Below, one piece after another: positions 10,513 to 21,328 of a DNA stretch of 64,000 nucleotides. This stretch comes from SPDF01 sp963699825. Its GTDB lineage: Bacteria; Gemmatimonadota; Gemmatimonadetes; Gemmatimonadales; GWC2-71-9. The notes beneath the pieces were generated by a model. That model worked only from the letters and a program-made list of their open reading frames with translations, was not told the DNA's origin and searched no databases. The DNA lies in assembly GCA_963699825.1 (NCBI GenBank), contig CAVOVI010000001.1:62001-126000 (forward strand). Direction: 5' to 3'. The position numbers and the translations under genes are program-made. The stretch's first letter is position 1; every line of letters begins with the position of its first letter.

Positions 10513-11529
10513 ATGCGCGTCAGCGGTACCCGCCTGCTTCACTCTGCCATTCGGCTGAGCGACGTCGCTTTTCCGGCGTCGGACACCCTGCTTGCGCGCA
10601 CCCGGCTGATCTACCTCCACCTCGACAACCTGCTCTCCTTCGCCAAGCGCGACCGCGACGGCAAGGTGGACGCGTACTTCCTTGGCTACCTCCCCGATGA
10701 ACTGATCCTCCTCTTCTTTCGGGAGGGAGAACTGGTGACGGCCGCCGGCATCGGCGCCGGTCAGCGCTCGGTGCTCCCCATTGCCGAAGCGGTGCGCCGC
10801 CTCAAGGCCGACCCTGAGCGGGCCGAAGCGGCCTATTGTGCCGCGCCGCTCGCCCAGCTGGAGTGGATGTACCAGGCGTGCGCGGCACCGGCGGAGCCGT
10901 GGGTGGTCGACACGAAGCATCCGGAGCTGATCTTCCCGCGCGTGATCGAGGAGTCACTGACCGGCGCACTCGAGATCATCTCGAATGGCCGGGTCAACTA
11001 CCTGGAGTTCGAGCGCGGGAAGTTCGGCGGCGGGTATTTCTATGCCCGTCCGGAGACGATGTCGCTTCCGGCCTATGTCGAGGGGATCTTCCAGCCGGAC
11101 GCCGATGGTGTCAGGCCCGCGCTCTCCGTCTGTGGAGTGCCGGCGGCGGCGGGGCTGCCGGCGCAGGCACTCCCGTCACAGATCCGGATGTACCGGGACC
11201 TCTTCACACGGATTTCCGCGGCCATCGAGGCCGAACTCCCAGGCGATGGCCTTCGCCGGGTGGACCGGGTGACCGATCGCATGCTCCCGCAGCGGGCGCC
11301 GCTGGCGCATCTGCTCCCGTCGAACGGCGGGGATCCCTCGATGGTGGCCACGCCGGCGACGGAGTTGACCGCCGACCTCGCGGCCTGGACCGGGGCGCTG
11401 CTCACGGAAGTCGAAGTGATCTCTCCCGGGGCGGGCCCTCGAATTCTTCAGGAAACCACACGCGAACAACGCCACCTCCTCCAGGCGGCGGGGTTCTACT
11501 CGCATTTCCCGTGGAGCCTCACCTGGTAG
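10513..11529 (+). CDS. Conserved hypothetical protein, DUF4388-like centre
   Basis: A 338-residue soluble protein without signal peptide or transmembrane helix. The middle (about residues 150-190) has SLTGALEIISNGRVNYLEFERG. That is the pattern of PATAN/DUF4388 domains, where a response to a ligand or signal is built on a G-x-L-x-x-x-x-x-G-R-x-x-x-L-x-F-x-x-G core. The rest is not recognised. It is the first gene of a chain running to 26491, and its 3' end overlaps the rsmI start by 19 bases. Function is not assigned. Confidence 0.6.
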   Translation: MRVSGTRLLHSAIRLSDVAFPASDTLLARTRLIYLHLDNLLSFAKRDRDGKVDAYFLGYLPDELILLFFREGELVTAAGIGAGQRSVLPIAEAVRRLKADPERAEAAYCAAPLAQLEWMYQACAAPAEPWVVDTKHPELIFPRVIEESLTGALEIISNGRVNYLEFERGKFGGGYFYARPETMSLPAYVEGIFQPDADGVRPALSVCGVPAAAGLPAQALPSQIRMYRDLFTRISAAIEAELPGDGLRRVDRVTDRMLPQRAPLAHLLPSNGGDPSMVATPATELTADLAAWTGALLTEVEVISPGAGPRILQETTREQRHLLQAAGFYSHFPWSLTW

Positions 11530-12362
11530 ACCCCGGCACTCTCTACGTCGTCGCCACGCCCCTTGGACACCTCGGAGACCTGACCACCCGCGCCACCGAC
11601 ATCCTGCGGGCGGTGGATGTCGTCGCCGCCGAGGACACCCGGCGGAGCCGCACGCTGCTGCAGCACATCGGCGCGACGCCACGCCTCGTCAGCGTGCACG
11701 CCCACACCGAGGCCAGCCAGGCGGCGCCGATCCTCGCGCTGCTCGACGCAGGGCAGACCGTCGCGCTCGTGACGGATGCCGGGACGCCCGGCATCAGCGA
11801 CCCCGGTGCACGACTGGTCGCCGCCGTGCGCGACGCGGGCCACCTGGTCGTCCCCATCCCTGGACCGTCGGCGGTGGCCACCGCGCTCTCCGCATCGGGG
11901 CTGCCCGGCGACCGATACCTCTTCCTCGGGTTTCCTGCCCGGAAGGGGCGGGACCGGCGTGAGGAGCTCGCCCGCGCCGCCTCGGAACGGTGGACGGTCG
12001 TCTTCTACGAGGCGCCGCCCCGACTGACGGCGCTCCTGCGCGACCTCGCGGAGGTGTGCGGACCGGGGAGGCGCGCGGTGGTCGCGCGCGAACTGACGAA
12101 GATGCACGAGGAGCTTCGCGCCGGTACACTCGGCGAGCTGGCCGACTGGTACGAGGCGCACCCCCCGAAGGGGGAGATCACGCTGGTCCTCGCAGGCGCG
12201 GAGACCGAGCCGGATCCCGCCCCCGATCTGGAGGCGATCCGGGCCGAGGCGGTCGGGCTGCTCGCCGAAGGACTGAGCCGGAAGGATGTGGTCCGCCGGT
12301 TGACGGAATCGAGCGGGCTTGGCCGTAATGATGTGTATCGCCTGGTCATGGAGCTTCCGTGA
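11511..12362 (+). CDS. rsmI: 16S rRNA (cytidine(1402)-2'-O)-methyltransferase
   Basis: SAM-dependent tetrapyrrole-methylase-fold enzyme that 2'-O-methylates C1402 in the ribosomal P site. Motifs are LYVVATPLGHLGDLTTRA, VVAAEDTRRSRTLLQHI, VALVTDAGTPGISDPG, PIPGPSAVATALSASGLP and FYEAPPRL, all typical of the family. The length is 283 residues from the GTG at 11511. The start lies inside the end of the preceding gene, and the stop TGA overlaps the GTG of the next gene by 4 bases, which suggests translational coupling. Confidence 0.93.
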   Translation: MEPHLVDPGTLYVVATPLGHLGDLTTRATDILRAVDVVAAEDTRRSRTLLQHIGATPRLVSVHAHTEASQAAPILALLDAGQTVALVTDAGTPGISDPGARLVAAVRDAGHLVVPIPGPSAVATALSASGLPGDRYLFLGFPARKGRDRREELARAASERWTVVFYEAPPRLTALLRDLAEVCGPGRRAVVARELTKMHEELRAGTLGELADWYEAHPPKGEITLVLAGAETEPDPAPDLEAIRAEAVGLLAEGLSRKDVVRRLTESSGLGRNDVYRLVMELP

Positions 12363-13054
12363 AGTATTCCAGGCTCCCAACGCGGAGCCTTCGTCTGATC
12401 TTGATTGCCGTCTGCTGGGCCGCCGGAGCTACCACGCTCCGGGCGCAGGACGACTCCGGTATCGTCATCGGTCGCCTGCACTACGACGGCGGCGGCGACT
12501 GGTACGCCAACCCGTCGAGCCTGCCCAATCTCCTGGCCGCTGTCCGTGAGCGCACCGACCTGCATACGGCAAGTCGTGAGCGGGTCGTCACGCTCGACTC
12601 GCCGACGCTGTGGGAGGTGCCGTACCTCTACATGACGGGGCACGGCAACGTGCGCCTCAGCGACGGGGATCTCGTCACGCTGCGCCGATATCTGCTGCAG
12701 GGCGGTTTCCTCCACGCCGATGACAACTACGGAATGGACGAGGCGCTCCGGCGCGAGTTGGGCCGCCTCTTTCCCGATCGACCGCTGGAGGAAGTCCCGC
12801 TCGATCACCCGATCTACAACCTCATCTACCAGTTTCCACGCGGCGTGCCCAAGGTTCACGAGCACGACGGCAAGCCGGCGCAGGGGTTCGGCATCTTCCT
12901 CGATGGGCGGCTCGCCGTCTTCTACACCTATCAGTCCGATCTCGGCGATGGATGGGAAGACGCCGATGTCCACAAGGACGATCCCGCGATCCGGGAGTCG
13001 GCGCTCCGGATGGGCGTGAACCTCGTGGCCTATGCCGTGGGGACCGGCCAGTGA
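12359..13054 (+). CDS. DUF4159 domain-containing exported protein
   Basis: A 231-residue protein with an N-terminal signal peptide ending near TLRAQ. The DUF4159 core includes LHYDGGGDWYANPSSLPNLL, PTLWEVPYLYMTGHG, LQGGFLHADDNYG, FPDRPLEEVPLDHPIY and PAQGFGIFLDGRLAVFYTY. The fold of this family resembles class I glutamine amidotransferases, but the nucleophile elbow (GGFLHADD) has no Cys, so ordinary amidotransferase chemistry is not expected. In other genomes the family accompanies MoxR/DUF58/DUF4175 envelope operons. It overlaps rsmI and the DUF4175 gene by 4 bases each. Confidence 0.85.
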   Translation: MKYSRLPTRSLRLILIAVCWAAGATTLRAQDDSGIVIGRLHYDGGGDWYANPSSLPNLLAAVRERTDLHTASRERVVTLDSPTLWEVPYLYMTGHGNVRLSDGDLVTLRRYLLQGGFLHADDNYGMDEALRRELGRLFPDRPLEEVPLDHPIYNLIYQFPRGVPKVHEHDGKPAQGFGIFLDGRLAVFYTYQSDLGDGWEDADVHKDDPAIRESALRMGVNLVAYAVGTGQ

Positions 13055-16000
13055 GCCAGGGCTCCACACGGGCTGCGCTCGAAGGGCTGACCGCCCCGCT
13101 CGCACGGCGCGCGGCCACGGGCGGTGGAGCCCTCGTGCTCGGAGCGGTGCTGCTGGTGCTTGGCGCCGCGGCCTGGCTGGTCCGGCTCGGAGTGGTCCAC
13201 ACCCTCTGGTGGGTTCCCGCAGCCTGGGCAGCAGCGGGCACCGCTGCGGCTGTGGTCATCGCCCTCGTGCTGCGGCGAGTGCGGGCCCTCCGGGTGCCGA
13301 TGCTGGCGCGGCGACTCGAGTCGGAGGGCTCCTGGCGGCTGGGATCGTTGACCGGCATGCTCTCGGACGCAGCCGAAGGTGTGAGTACCGACCTGCACCA
13401 GGCCGCCGACCGTTCGGCGGCGTCCGACCTGGTCTCGCGCGGCCCCGCCGCACTCGCACCGCTCACCGCGCAGATCCGGCGATCCAACCGCGTCGCGTTG
13501 TTCGCGCTGTTCGCTCGGGGTGGCGGGTCTCCTCGGCGCGGGGCCTGGGCGCGCCCCGGTACAAATGCTCTGGCATCCCTCAAACGCGCTCGCCCTTGCC
13601 ACCGGCGCGGTGCGCCTCGAGGCGTCCGAACTGGCAGTGAACCGGGGGGACGAGGTCGCCCTCGCCCTGCGGGCACCGGGACGGCGCAGCGCCACGCTGT
13701 GGCGCCGTACTCCGGGTGAAACCTGGCAAGGCGAGGAGATTCCCCTCGACTCGCTTGGTGAGGCGACCGTCAACTCGGGCCCGCTCACCGCCGATCTCTT
13801 TGTTCGGGCCACCAGCGGCGGCCGCGCCTCCGATACGCTGCACGTCACGGTGCGGTTGCCTGCGTTCCTGGGCTCGGTGTCCGTCACCGCCCAGTATCCC
13901 CGGTACCTCGGGTTCGAGGATGAGATGCTGGCCCTTGGCCCCGACTCCATCGTGCTCCCGGAAGGGACGCGGCTGGTGGTCGAGGGTGAAGCGACGGCGC
14001 CGCTGACGTCGGCCGAACTGGTCGGCCCACGGGGTGCAGTTTCCCTGGACGTGACTGGCGGCAGGTTCGAGGGGCGCACCGTGCCCGCGGCTTCGGGCGA
14101 ATATCGGCTCGCCCTGACGACCGGACCGGGACACCGCTGGCCGGCAACGACCAGGTGCTTCTCCTGCGGATTGCGCCGGACAGCGCACCGGCGGTCAGCA
14201 TTCCGGTCCCGGGCGCCGACACGCTCGCTCCGCTCGGATTGCGCGTCCCGCTCGTGATCGACGCACGGGACGACCACGGCGTCTCCGCGCTCGCCATCGT
14301 GAGTCGGCGCATCAGTCGGCTCGGGGTCGAAGATCCGGAACGCCGAGACGCGCTCCCGGTGCCCGATGGCGCTCCTGACCGGCTGATCGTCCCCCACCTC
14401 TTCGATTTGGGAAACCGCGCCCTCCTCCCGGGTGACACCGTCCGCTACTACGCCATCGCCACCGACAACGCCCCGCGAGGACGGACCGGACGGTCGCGCG
14501 AGTATGTGCTTCGCCTGCCGACGATGGCGGAGGTGCGGGCAGCCGAACGCGAAGCGACGGAGTCTGTCGGTGCTCAACTCGACTCCCTGGCGGCGGCGAG
14601 CAAGCAGCTGCAGCGACAGACCGAAGATCTTTCGCGCGAAGCATCGCGCTCCTCGGCGGAACAACCGGGTCGTCGCGACGCCTCGGCGATGTCGTTCGAG
14701 GAGGCGAAGCGGGCGGAAGCGGTCGCCCGCCAGCAGGAGGAACTCGTTCGACAGGCGGAGGAGGCGCGGGCGGCCATCGAGGACCTGCAGCGGGCAGCGG
14801 CGGAGACCGGCACCCAGGATCCGGAGTTCCAGAAGCGGATGCAGGAGATCGCGGAACAGATCGATCGCGCGCTCACGCCGGAAATGCGGCAGCAGCTCGA
14901 GGAGTTGCGTCAGGCGCTGAGTCAGCTGGACGCCGCACGGTCCCGGCAGGCCCTGGAAGAACTGGCGGAGGCACAGCGCAAGCTCAAGGAGGCGCTGGAG
15001 CGCAGCCAGAAGCTCTTCGAGCGCGCGGCCGTGGAAGGTGAAATGGCGAACATGGAGGCGGAGGCGCGAGAGCTCGCGCAGGAGCAGGGCCGCTGGAACG
15101 ACGACGTGGCGCGCGCCGACTCGGCACAGAGCGCCGCGCAGGAGGAGGCGCTCGCGGAACGCGCCGATTCGCTCGCTTCGGCGATGCGGGAAACCGCGCA
15201 GAGCCTGGACAAGATGCAGCAGGCCGAGCAGGCGGATCGCATGGAGGCTACGGCCGAGATGGCGTCGACCGCCGCGCAGGAAATGAAACAGGCGGCGGCA
15301 TCGGCGAAGCAGGGGAAACCGCAGGAGGCCAAGCAGCAGGGCAAGCAGGCCGAGCAGAAGCTGCAGTCGCTCGGCGATGCAGTTGAACGAGCAGCGGCAG
15401 GATGTGCAGGGCGAGTGGAAGGCCGAGGTGGTCGCCGCGATCGACCAGATGATGGCGGAGACGAGTCGTCTCGCCGACCGGCAGCTCGCCATCACGGAGG
15501 CGCTGAAGCAGGGCGAGTCGCCGTCGACGTTCCGGGCCCAGCAGGCGGCGGTGGAGGAGGGGGTCGAGAAGCTGACGGAGCAATACAAGCAGGTGTCGGG
15601 CGAGAACGCGCTGGTGCCCCCGCAGATCGGCGCTACGCTCGAGGTGGCCAAGCGACAGATGACGGCGGCGCGGGATGCGCTGTCCACGGCGGTGCCCGGC
15701 CAGCGTGACGCCACGACGCGGGCGGGTGACGCGGTCGATGCCCTGAACGCGGCCGCCTACCAGATGGCACGCGCCCGGGGCGATGTGTCCGGTGCCGGCT
15801 CCGGCTCGGGACTCGCGGAAGCGATGGCCCAGATGGCACCAGATGGCACAGCAGCAGGGCCAGCTCAGCCAGCAGGGTGCCCAGATGCTCCCGATGGTGG
15901 GAGGCGGGTCGATGCAGGAGCAGATTCGCCGCCTCTCGGAGCAGCAGCGTGCGCTCGCCGAGCAGCTCGAACGGCTCCGCGCGAATACCCAATCGGAGGG

Positions 16001-16340
16001 GGCGGGGGAGTTGGCCGGGGAGGCGCGCGACCTCGCGCGGCAGCTGGAGGCGGGTCGCCTCGACCGACGGACGGTGGAACGTCAGGAGCGGCTCTTCCGC
16101 CGGATGCTCGACGCCGGTCGCACCCTGCAGGGCGAGGAGCAGGATGAGCAGAAGGAGCGGCAGAGCACGACCGGCGCTCAGGATGACATCCGGCTTCCGC
16201 CGGCGCTCCGGGCACAACTGGAAGACGACAGCCGGCAGATCCGTCTTCCCACCTGGGAACAGCTCCAGGGCTACTCGCCGGAAGATCGACGGCTCGTGCT
16301 CGAGTACTTCAGGCGCCTGACGGAGCGACCGGCACCGTGA
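13051..16340 (+). CDS. DUF4175 family membrane protein (four frame breaks)
   Basis: A very large protein of about 1,096 residues after correction. It has two N-terminal transmembrane helices (13120-13290), a beta-rich extracytoplasmic part (about 13600-14500) and a long Gln/Glu/Ala coiled-coil part (14520-16130) with repeated EEAKRAEAVARQQEELV-like heptads. This architecture is that of DUF4175 proteins. Breaks lie near 13517, 14135, 15380 and 15845; three look like one-base insertions and the one at 14135 like a one-base deletion. The GTG at 13051 overlaps the DUF4159 stop, and the stop overlaps the next GTG. It is probably an inner-membrane protein with a periplasmic scaffold. No enzymatic motif was seen. 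Confidence 0.8.
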
Positions 16341-18062
16341 GGCGCGCCCTCGTATCGCTCCTTCTGCTCTTCGGGCTGTCGGGCCAGCTGGCCGGTCAGA
16401 CGGAGATGATGACGCGTGCGTATGAAATGGAGCGCCGCAGTAATTTCTCCGGCGCCGCCGAGGCGTACGAGGAGATCCTCCGGCAGTACCCGGACAATCT
16501 CTCCGCTCTGCTCGGACTCGAGCGGGCACTGGCGCCGTTGCGCCGAGATGCCGAACTGGCGCTGCCGGCGGAGGCACTCCTCGCCACCAACCCGTCGATC
16601 ACTGCCGCGTACTCGATCGCGATGCGCGGATGGGCGGCCGCCAACCGTCAGGACAGCGTGGCGAGCGTGGCCCGGCGATGGGCGAGGATGGAGCCGGGCA
16701 GCGACGTCCCCTATCGGGAATGGGGAAATACCCTGCTCGGCCAGCGGGACGGGAACGGTGCGCGTCGGGCGTACCTGACCGGCCGCGAACAGCTGGGCGA
16801 TCCCGCGGCACTCGCCGGTGAAATGGCACTCCTCGCCGCGGCCCAGAACAACTGGGACGAGGCCGCACGGGAGTGGGCGCTCGCGATGGACCGGTATCCG
16901 GGCTATCGCCTCACCGCGCGCAACGCGCTTCTGCGCGCGCCGGCCGCCGAGGAGGAACGAATTCTCAAGCAGCTGGCCCGGGGCACTCCCGCCGGCGCGG
17001 CGCCTCGGTGCTGAACTCGGCGTTCAGTGGGGCCATCCCGCGGAGGCCTACGCGCAGTTGATGGCCAACCTGCCGAGCGCTCAGCCGGAGGCGGTCGACG
17101 CGCTCCGGCAGTTCCTCGACGCGGCGCGTGGGGTAGGGGGGCCGGAAGTGGCCAGGGTTCGCGGCCAGACGCTAGAGCAACTCGCCGACCGGACCAGCGG
17201 CGGCGGTGGATCGCGACTGCGCCTCGAAGCCGCGCGCGCGTACGCCGATGGGGGCGACGCCGCAGCTGCACGGCGCATGCTGGGCGCCCTTGCCGCCGAC
17301 GGCAGCACACCGCCGGACATGGCGGCCGGTGCCGCGGCGACCCTCGTGACCGTGCTCCTGCGCGAAGGACAGGTGGCGGAGGCGCAACGGCAACTCGACA
17401 ACCTCCGGACAAATCTCGGCCAGGAGGATGTCGACCGCCTCACCCTGCAGGTCGCCGAAGGATGGATTCAACAGGGCGACCTCGACCGAGCCGAGGCGGT
17501 CCTGGCGACCGACAGCACGGTGGAGGCGATGGCGGTGACCGGTCGCATCCGCCTCTATCGGGGCGACCTCGCCGGGGCATCCACGGCGCTCCGCTCGGCG
17601 GGCCCGTTCGCCGGCACGAGGGAGGAAGCGACGGCGCGCACCGCGCTGCTCACGCTGATCCAGCCGATCGAGGCGGATTCGCTTCCGGCACTCGGTGCGG
17701 CGCTTCTGGCGCTGGCCCGCGGTGATTCAGGCGCCGCGGTCGTGAGCCTGGTGGAAGTGGCGGGGGGCCTGCCGGCCGCGGGTGGTGCGGCGGAGTTGCG
17801 GCTTCTTGCCGGGCAAATCGAACTTGCCCGCGGCCGGTCGGCCGAGGCGGAGCGACTGCTCCGCAGCGCGGCGGACTCGTCGGCGCCGGCCACTGCGCCG
17901 GCGGCGGAGCTGGCACTGGCGCGACTGCTCATCACTCTCGACCGGAATGGCGAAGCGGTGGCGCTGCTGGAGCACCTCATCCTGACCTATCCCGGCAGCG
18001 CCTCCGTACCCCTAGCGCGCAGGGTCCTCGACGCCGCCCGCGGCGGCATCCCGGAGAGTTGA
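16337..18062 (+). CDS. Exported tetratricopeptide-repeat protein (one frame break)
   Basis: About 574 residues, with a signal peptide (RRALVSLLLLFGLSGQLAGQ) and then TPR-like helical pairs such as RSNFSGAAEAYEEILRQYPD and repeated Ala/Leu/Arg-rich units through to LARLLITLDRNGEAVALLEH. One extra base near 17003 shifts the frame after GTPAGAA. The protein is predicted to be periplasmic and to act as a binding scaffold. It overlaps the DUF4175 gene by 4 bases and the Tat-exported gene by 1 base (TGATG), so all three are probably translated together. Confidence 0.8.
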
Positions 18063-19361
18063 TGCGGCGACGTGACTTTCTTCGAAGCGCCGGCGGCGTC
18101 CTGGCGGCGGCTCCCCTGGTCTCCTGGCCGCGGGTTCTCGCCGTGGCAGGCGCCGTGGCTGCTGATCCCGATGGACGATTCGCAGGCCGATCACCTCAAG
18201 GCGTACGGCGTCGTGTTCCGGCTGCTGGAGCGGAGCGGTCGCGCCGAGTGGTTCCTCAATTACCGCAACGGGGCGTTCCTCGTCCCCTCCGATCCGGTCA
18301 CCGCGCGGGATGCGGCGCTTGCCGGCGTCACCACGGAACCGCTGGACGAGGGCGCCCTGCTGGGGATCCGCGCCGAGATCCAGTTGGGGAACATGGAGGC
18401 GGTGCCGCTCGAGAAGGCGCCGAAGGTGGCCGTCTACGCCCCACCCAATGCCGCGCCGTGGGACGATGCCGTGACGATGGCCCTGCGCTACGCCGGCGTC
18501 AATTTCGACAAGGTGTGGGATCCGGAAGTCCTGGCGCCGGGCGGTGCCGGCCTGGCGCGGTACGACTGGCTGCACCTGCATCACGAGGACTTCACCGGTC
18601 AGTACTCCAAGTTCTATCTGACGTATGCCGGCGCTCCCTGGCTCAATGAGATGGTGGAGCGGAACAGCGCGATGGCGCGCGCCTTCGGGTTCCCGAACGT
18701 GCCGGCCGAGAAGCGCGCGGTGGCCGAGGCGATCGCCGCGTACGTGCACCAGGGGGGATTCCTCTTCGCCATGTGTGCGGCCACGGAGACCCTCGACCTG
18801 GCGCTTGCCGGGGCAGGCGTGGACATCGCCGCGGCGTACGCCGACCAGACGCCGATGGATCCGAACGCGACGGCCAAGATGGACTGGAGCCGCGCCCTCG
18901 CGTTCCAGGACGCGCGGCTGGAACTCAGCCCCACCGTGTCGCAGTTCTCGGACATCGACGGCCACGAGGTCAACGCGCTCAGCCGCCGCCAGGAGCTGGG
19001 GAGTTTCCGGACCTTCGGCTTCAGCGCGAAGATCGACCCCGTCGCCACGATGCTGATCCAGAACCATCGGGAGACGATCCCCGACTTTTATGGGTTGACG
19101 ACCTCGTTCCGGAAGAGCCGGATCAAGCCGGGAGTGACAATCCTGGCCGATGAGCCGGGCGCGCCGTGGGCCAAGTATCTTCATGGTGAGCATGGACAGG
19201 GCACCTGGACGTTCTATGGCGGGCACGACCCCGAAGATCCCCAGCACCAGATCGGGGACGCCCCGACCGACCTGTCGATGCATCCGCATTCGCCTGGTTA
19301 CCGGCTGATCCTGAACAACGTGCTCTTTCCCGCGGCCAAGAAGAAGGAACTGAAGACGTGA
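18062..19361 (+). CDS. Tat-exported protein of the 'asparagine synthetase B'-like family (one frame break)
   Basis: About 432 residues. The N-terminus MRRRDFLRSAGG is a twin-arginine signal. The frame shifts once near 18150. The mature part has IPMDDSQADHLKAYG, VEW-like FLNYRNGAF, AVYAPPNAAPWDDAVTMALRYAG, LHHEDFTGQYSKFY, GGFLFAMCAATETLDLAL and YGGHDPEDPQHQIGD. This resembles long Bacteroidetes proteins often labelled asparagine synthetase B, though no glutaminase N-Cys or ATP site is visible and that label is doubtful. The GGFLFAMCAA segment looks like a glutamine-amidotransferase nucleophile elbow. Probably a periplasmic partner of the neighbouring DUF4159 and DUF4175 proteins. Confidence 0.65.
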
Positions 19362-21328
19362 GCCTGAGAAACCTCCAGTGGGTCGTCGCCGCTTTCCTTC
19401 TTCTGCCGGTCAGCGCCGCCGCGCAGGCGCCCCGCATCACGCCCGCCGGCGACCCGTCGGTGCAGGCCGATACGATCTACCGGCTCGCTGTCGATCCTGC
19501 AGATCACCCGGATGAGGCGGCGCTCTTCCTCCTGGACGACGGGGTGATCGTCGTCGAGGCTGACGGCCGGGAGCGCCGGACCTTTCGGCAAATCGTGCAG
19601 GTCCTCAAGCAGTCGGCCGTGGAGGGCTTGGCGGAGCATTCGTTCTCCTGGTCGCCGGACAACGAGGAGTTCACGCTCAATTGGATCCGGGTCGTCCAGC
19701 CCGACGGCACGGTGATCAGCGCCGGCCCCGCCCAGCAGCAGGAGAGCGACGTGCCCGCGACGATGGGTGCCCCGGTCTACGCCAACCGCAAGGTGATCCG
19801 CGCGTCGATGAGCGGCGTGGCCGTGGGGACGATCGTCGATTTCAGCTATACCACGACCAAGACGAAGCCGTGGGTGCCGGGCGATTTCTATCAATGGTGG
19901 GGGGTCAGCACCGGGCTGAGCGTGAAGCGCTCCCGGCTCGTGGTCGACGCCCCTGTGTCGGAGAAGCTCCGCATCGAGGAGCGGAACCTGAACTTTGCCC
20001 GGCGCACCGAGCGGGCGAATGGCCGGCAGGTGCTGACCTGGGCCACCGGTGACCTGACGCGGGTCAAGCCGGAAGCCTACGCCGCCGATTCCAACGACAT
20101 CTATATGTCAGTGGCCGTTTCGTCGCCGCTCACCTGGGGCGACATCGGCCGGTGGTACGGCACCCTGGCCGATGATCGGTACGCCCTCTCCCCCGAGCTT
20201 GCGGACCAGGTCCGAAGCCTGGTGGCCGGGGCGCAGACGGCGCGCGACACGGCGGCGGCGGTCCAGCGCTGGGTGGCGCAGGACATCCGGTACCTCTCGA
20301 TCTCGCTCGGTATTGGCGGGTACCAGCCGAGACTCCCCGCCGAGGTGGTTGCCTCCGGCTTCGGCGACTGCAAGGACAAGGCGACCCTTTTCGTCGCGGC
20401 GCTCCGTTCGCTCGGCTTCAACGCCGTCACCGTCCTGACCAATACGTCAGGGGGAGTGGAGCGCGCTCTTCCGTCGATGGACCAGTTCAATCACGCCATC
20501 GCCTATGTATCGCTCCCTGAAGGTCGAGTCTATACCGACCTGACCGTGGCGCTGCTGCCGTTCGGGGTCCTTCCTCCGGCGCTGCAGGGGGAGTTCGGGC
20601 TCGGAGTGCCCGCCGCGGGATCGGTCGAGGAAATCACCTTTCCCGAGGAGACGCCGGGAGACCGACTGTCGCTGATCCAGCTGACGGGCGGGCTGGATCC
20701 GGCCGGGAAATTCAACGGGTCGTACAGCGAGGAGATGACCGGGTCGCGACAGTGGGAGTTGCGGGACCTCTTCGAATCGCCAATGGATTCGGCGGGACGC
20801 GCGAACTTTTCCCGCCGCATCGCCCAGGGGTGGTTCCCGGGCGCCAGGGGCGACAGCCTCGAGACCTTCGAGGGCCTGGACCTCGCCGCGCCCGCGCGCG
20901 TCTCGCTCGCGGTCCAGGATGGCAAGGCACTCCGCCGCTCGGGGAGCAACTGGATTCTCGAAAACCCGGTGGGCAGCGTCGGCAAGTTCATCGACGCGGC
21001 GGACGCGCTCGAAGCGGAACCGACGCGCCAGTTCCCGATTGACGCTGCCAAGGTGTTCGGGCCCGAAGAGAACGTCATCAGGATCCGCATCGCCCTGCCT
21101 GCCGGCTGGCAGCCCCAACTCCCGTCGTCCGTGCATGCCGCCAGCGATTTTGGAGAATTCTGGGGCACGTACACCTTTGCCGACGGGACGCTGGAAATCA
21201 CTCGGCGGATCGTCGGTACCCGCGGCATCTTCCCCCCGGATCGCATCGGCGACCTGATCGCCTGGTTTCGCGCGATGGGCGAAGACGACGCTCCCTTCAT
21301 CCTCATCGATCCCGCCCCCGCGCCATGA
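19358..21328 (+). CDS. DUF3857 and transglutaminase-like domain protein
   Basis: A 656-residue exported protein with a signal peptide ending near SAAAQ. Residues from about 40 to 250 form a DUF3857 beta domain (RRTFRQIVQVLKQSAVEG, YTTTKTKPWVPGDF). A transglutaminase-like papain-fold domain follows, with Cys in GFGDCKDKATL (about residue 338), His in DQFNHAIAY (about 378) and Asp in VYTDLTV (about 393). These make a plausible Cys-His-Asp triad. The C-terminus is beta-rich. Substrate unknown; such proteins sit in the periplasm or on the outer membrane. It overlaps its neighbours by 4 bases on both sides. Confidence 0.88.
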   Translation: MSLRNLQWVVAAFLLLPVSAAAQAPRITPAGDPSVQADTIYRLAVDPADHPDEAALFLLDDGVIVVEADGRERRTFRQIVQVLKQSAVEGLAEHSFSWSPDNEEFTLNWIRVVQPDGTVISAGPAQQQESDVPATMGAPVYANRKVIRASMSGVAVGTIVDFSYTTTKTKPWVPGDFYQWWGVSTGLSVKRSRLVVDAPVSEKLRIEERNLNFARRTERANGRQVLTWATGDLTRVKPEAYAADSNDIYMSVAVSSPLTWGDIGRWYGTLADDRYALSPELADQVRSLVAGAQTARDTAAAVQRWVAQDIRYLSISLGIGGYQPRLPAEVVASGFGDCKDKATLFVAALRSLGFNAVTVLTNTSGGVERALPSMDQFNHAIAYVSLPEGRVYTDLTVALLPFGVLPPALQGEFGLGVPAAGSVEEITFPEETPGDRLSLIQLTGGLDPAGKFNGSYSEEMTGSRQWELRDLFESPMDSAGRANFSRRIAQGWFPGARGDSLETFEGLDLAAPARVSLAVQDGKALRRSGSNWILENPVGSVGKFIDAADALEAEPTRQFPIDAAKVFGPEENVIRIRIALPAGWQPQLPSSVHAASDFGEFWGTYTFADGTLEITRRIVGTRGIFPPDRIGDLIAWFRAMGEDDAPFILIDPAPAP

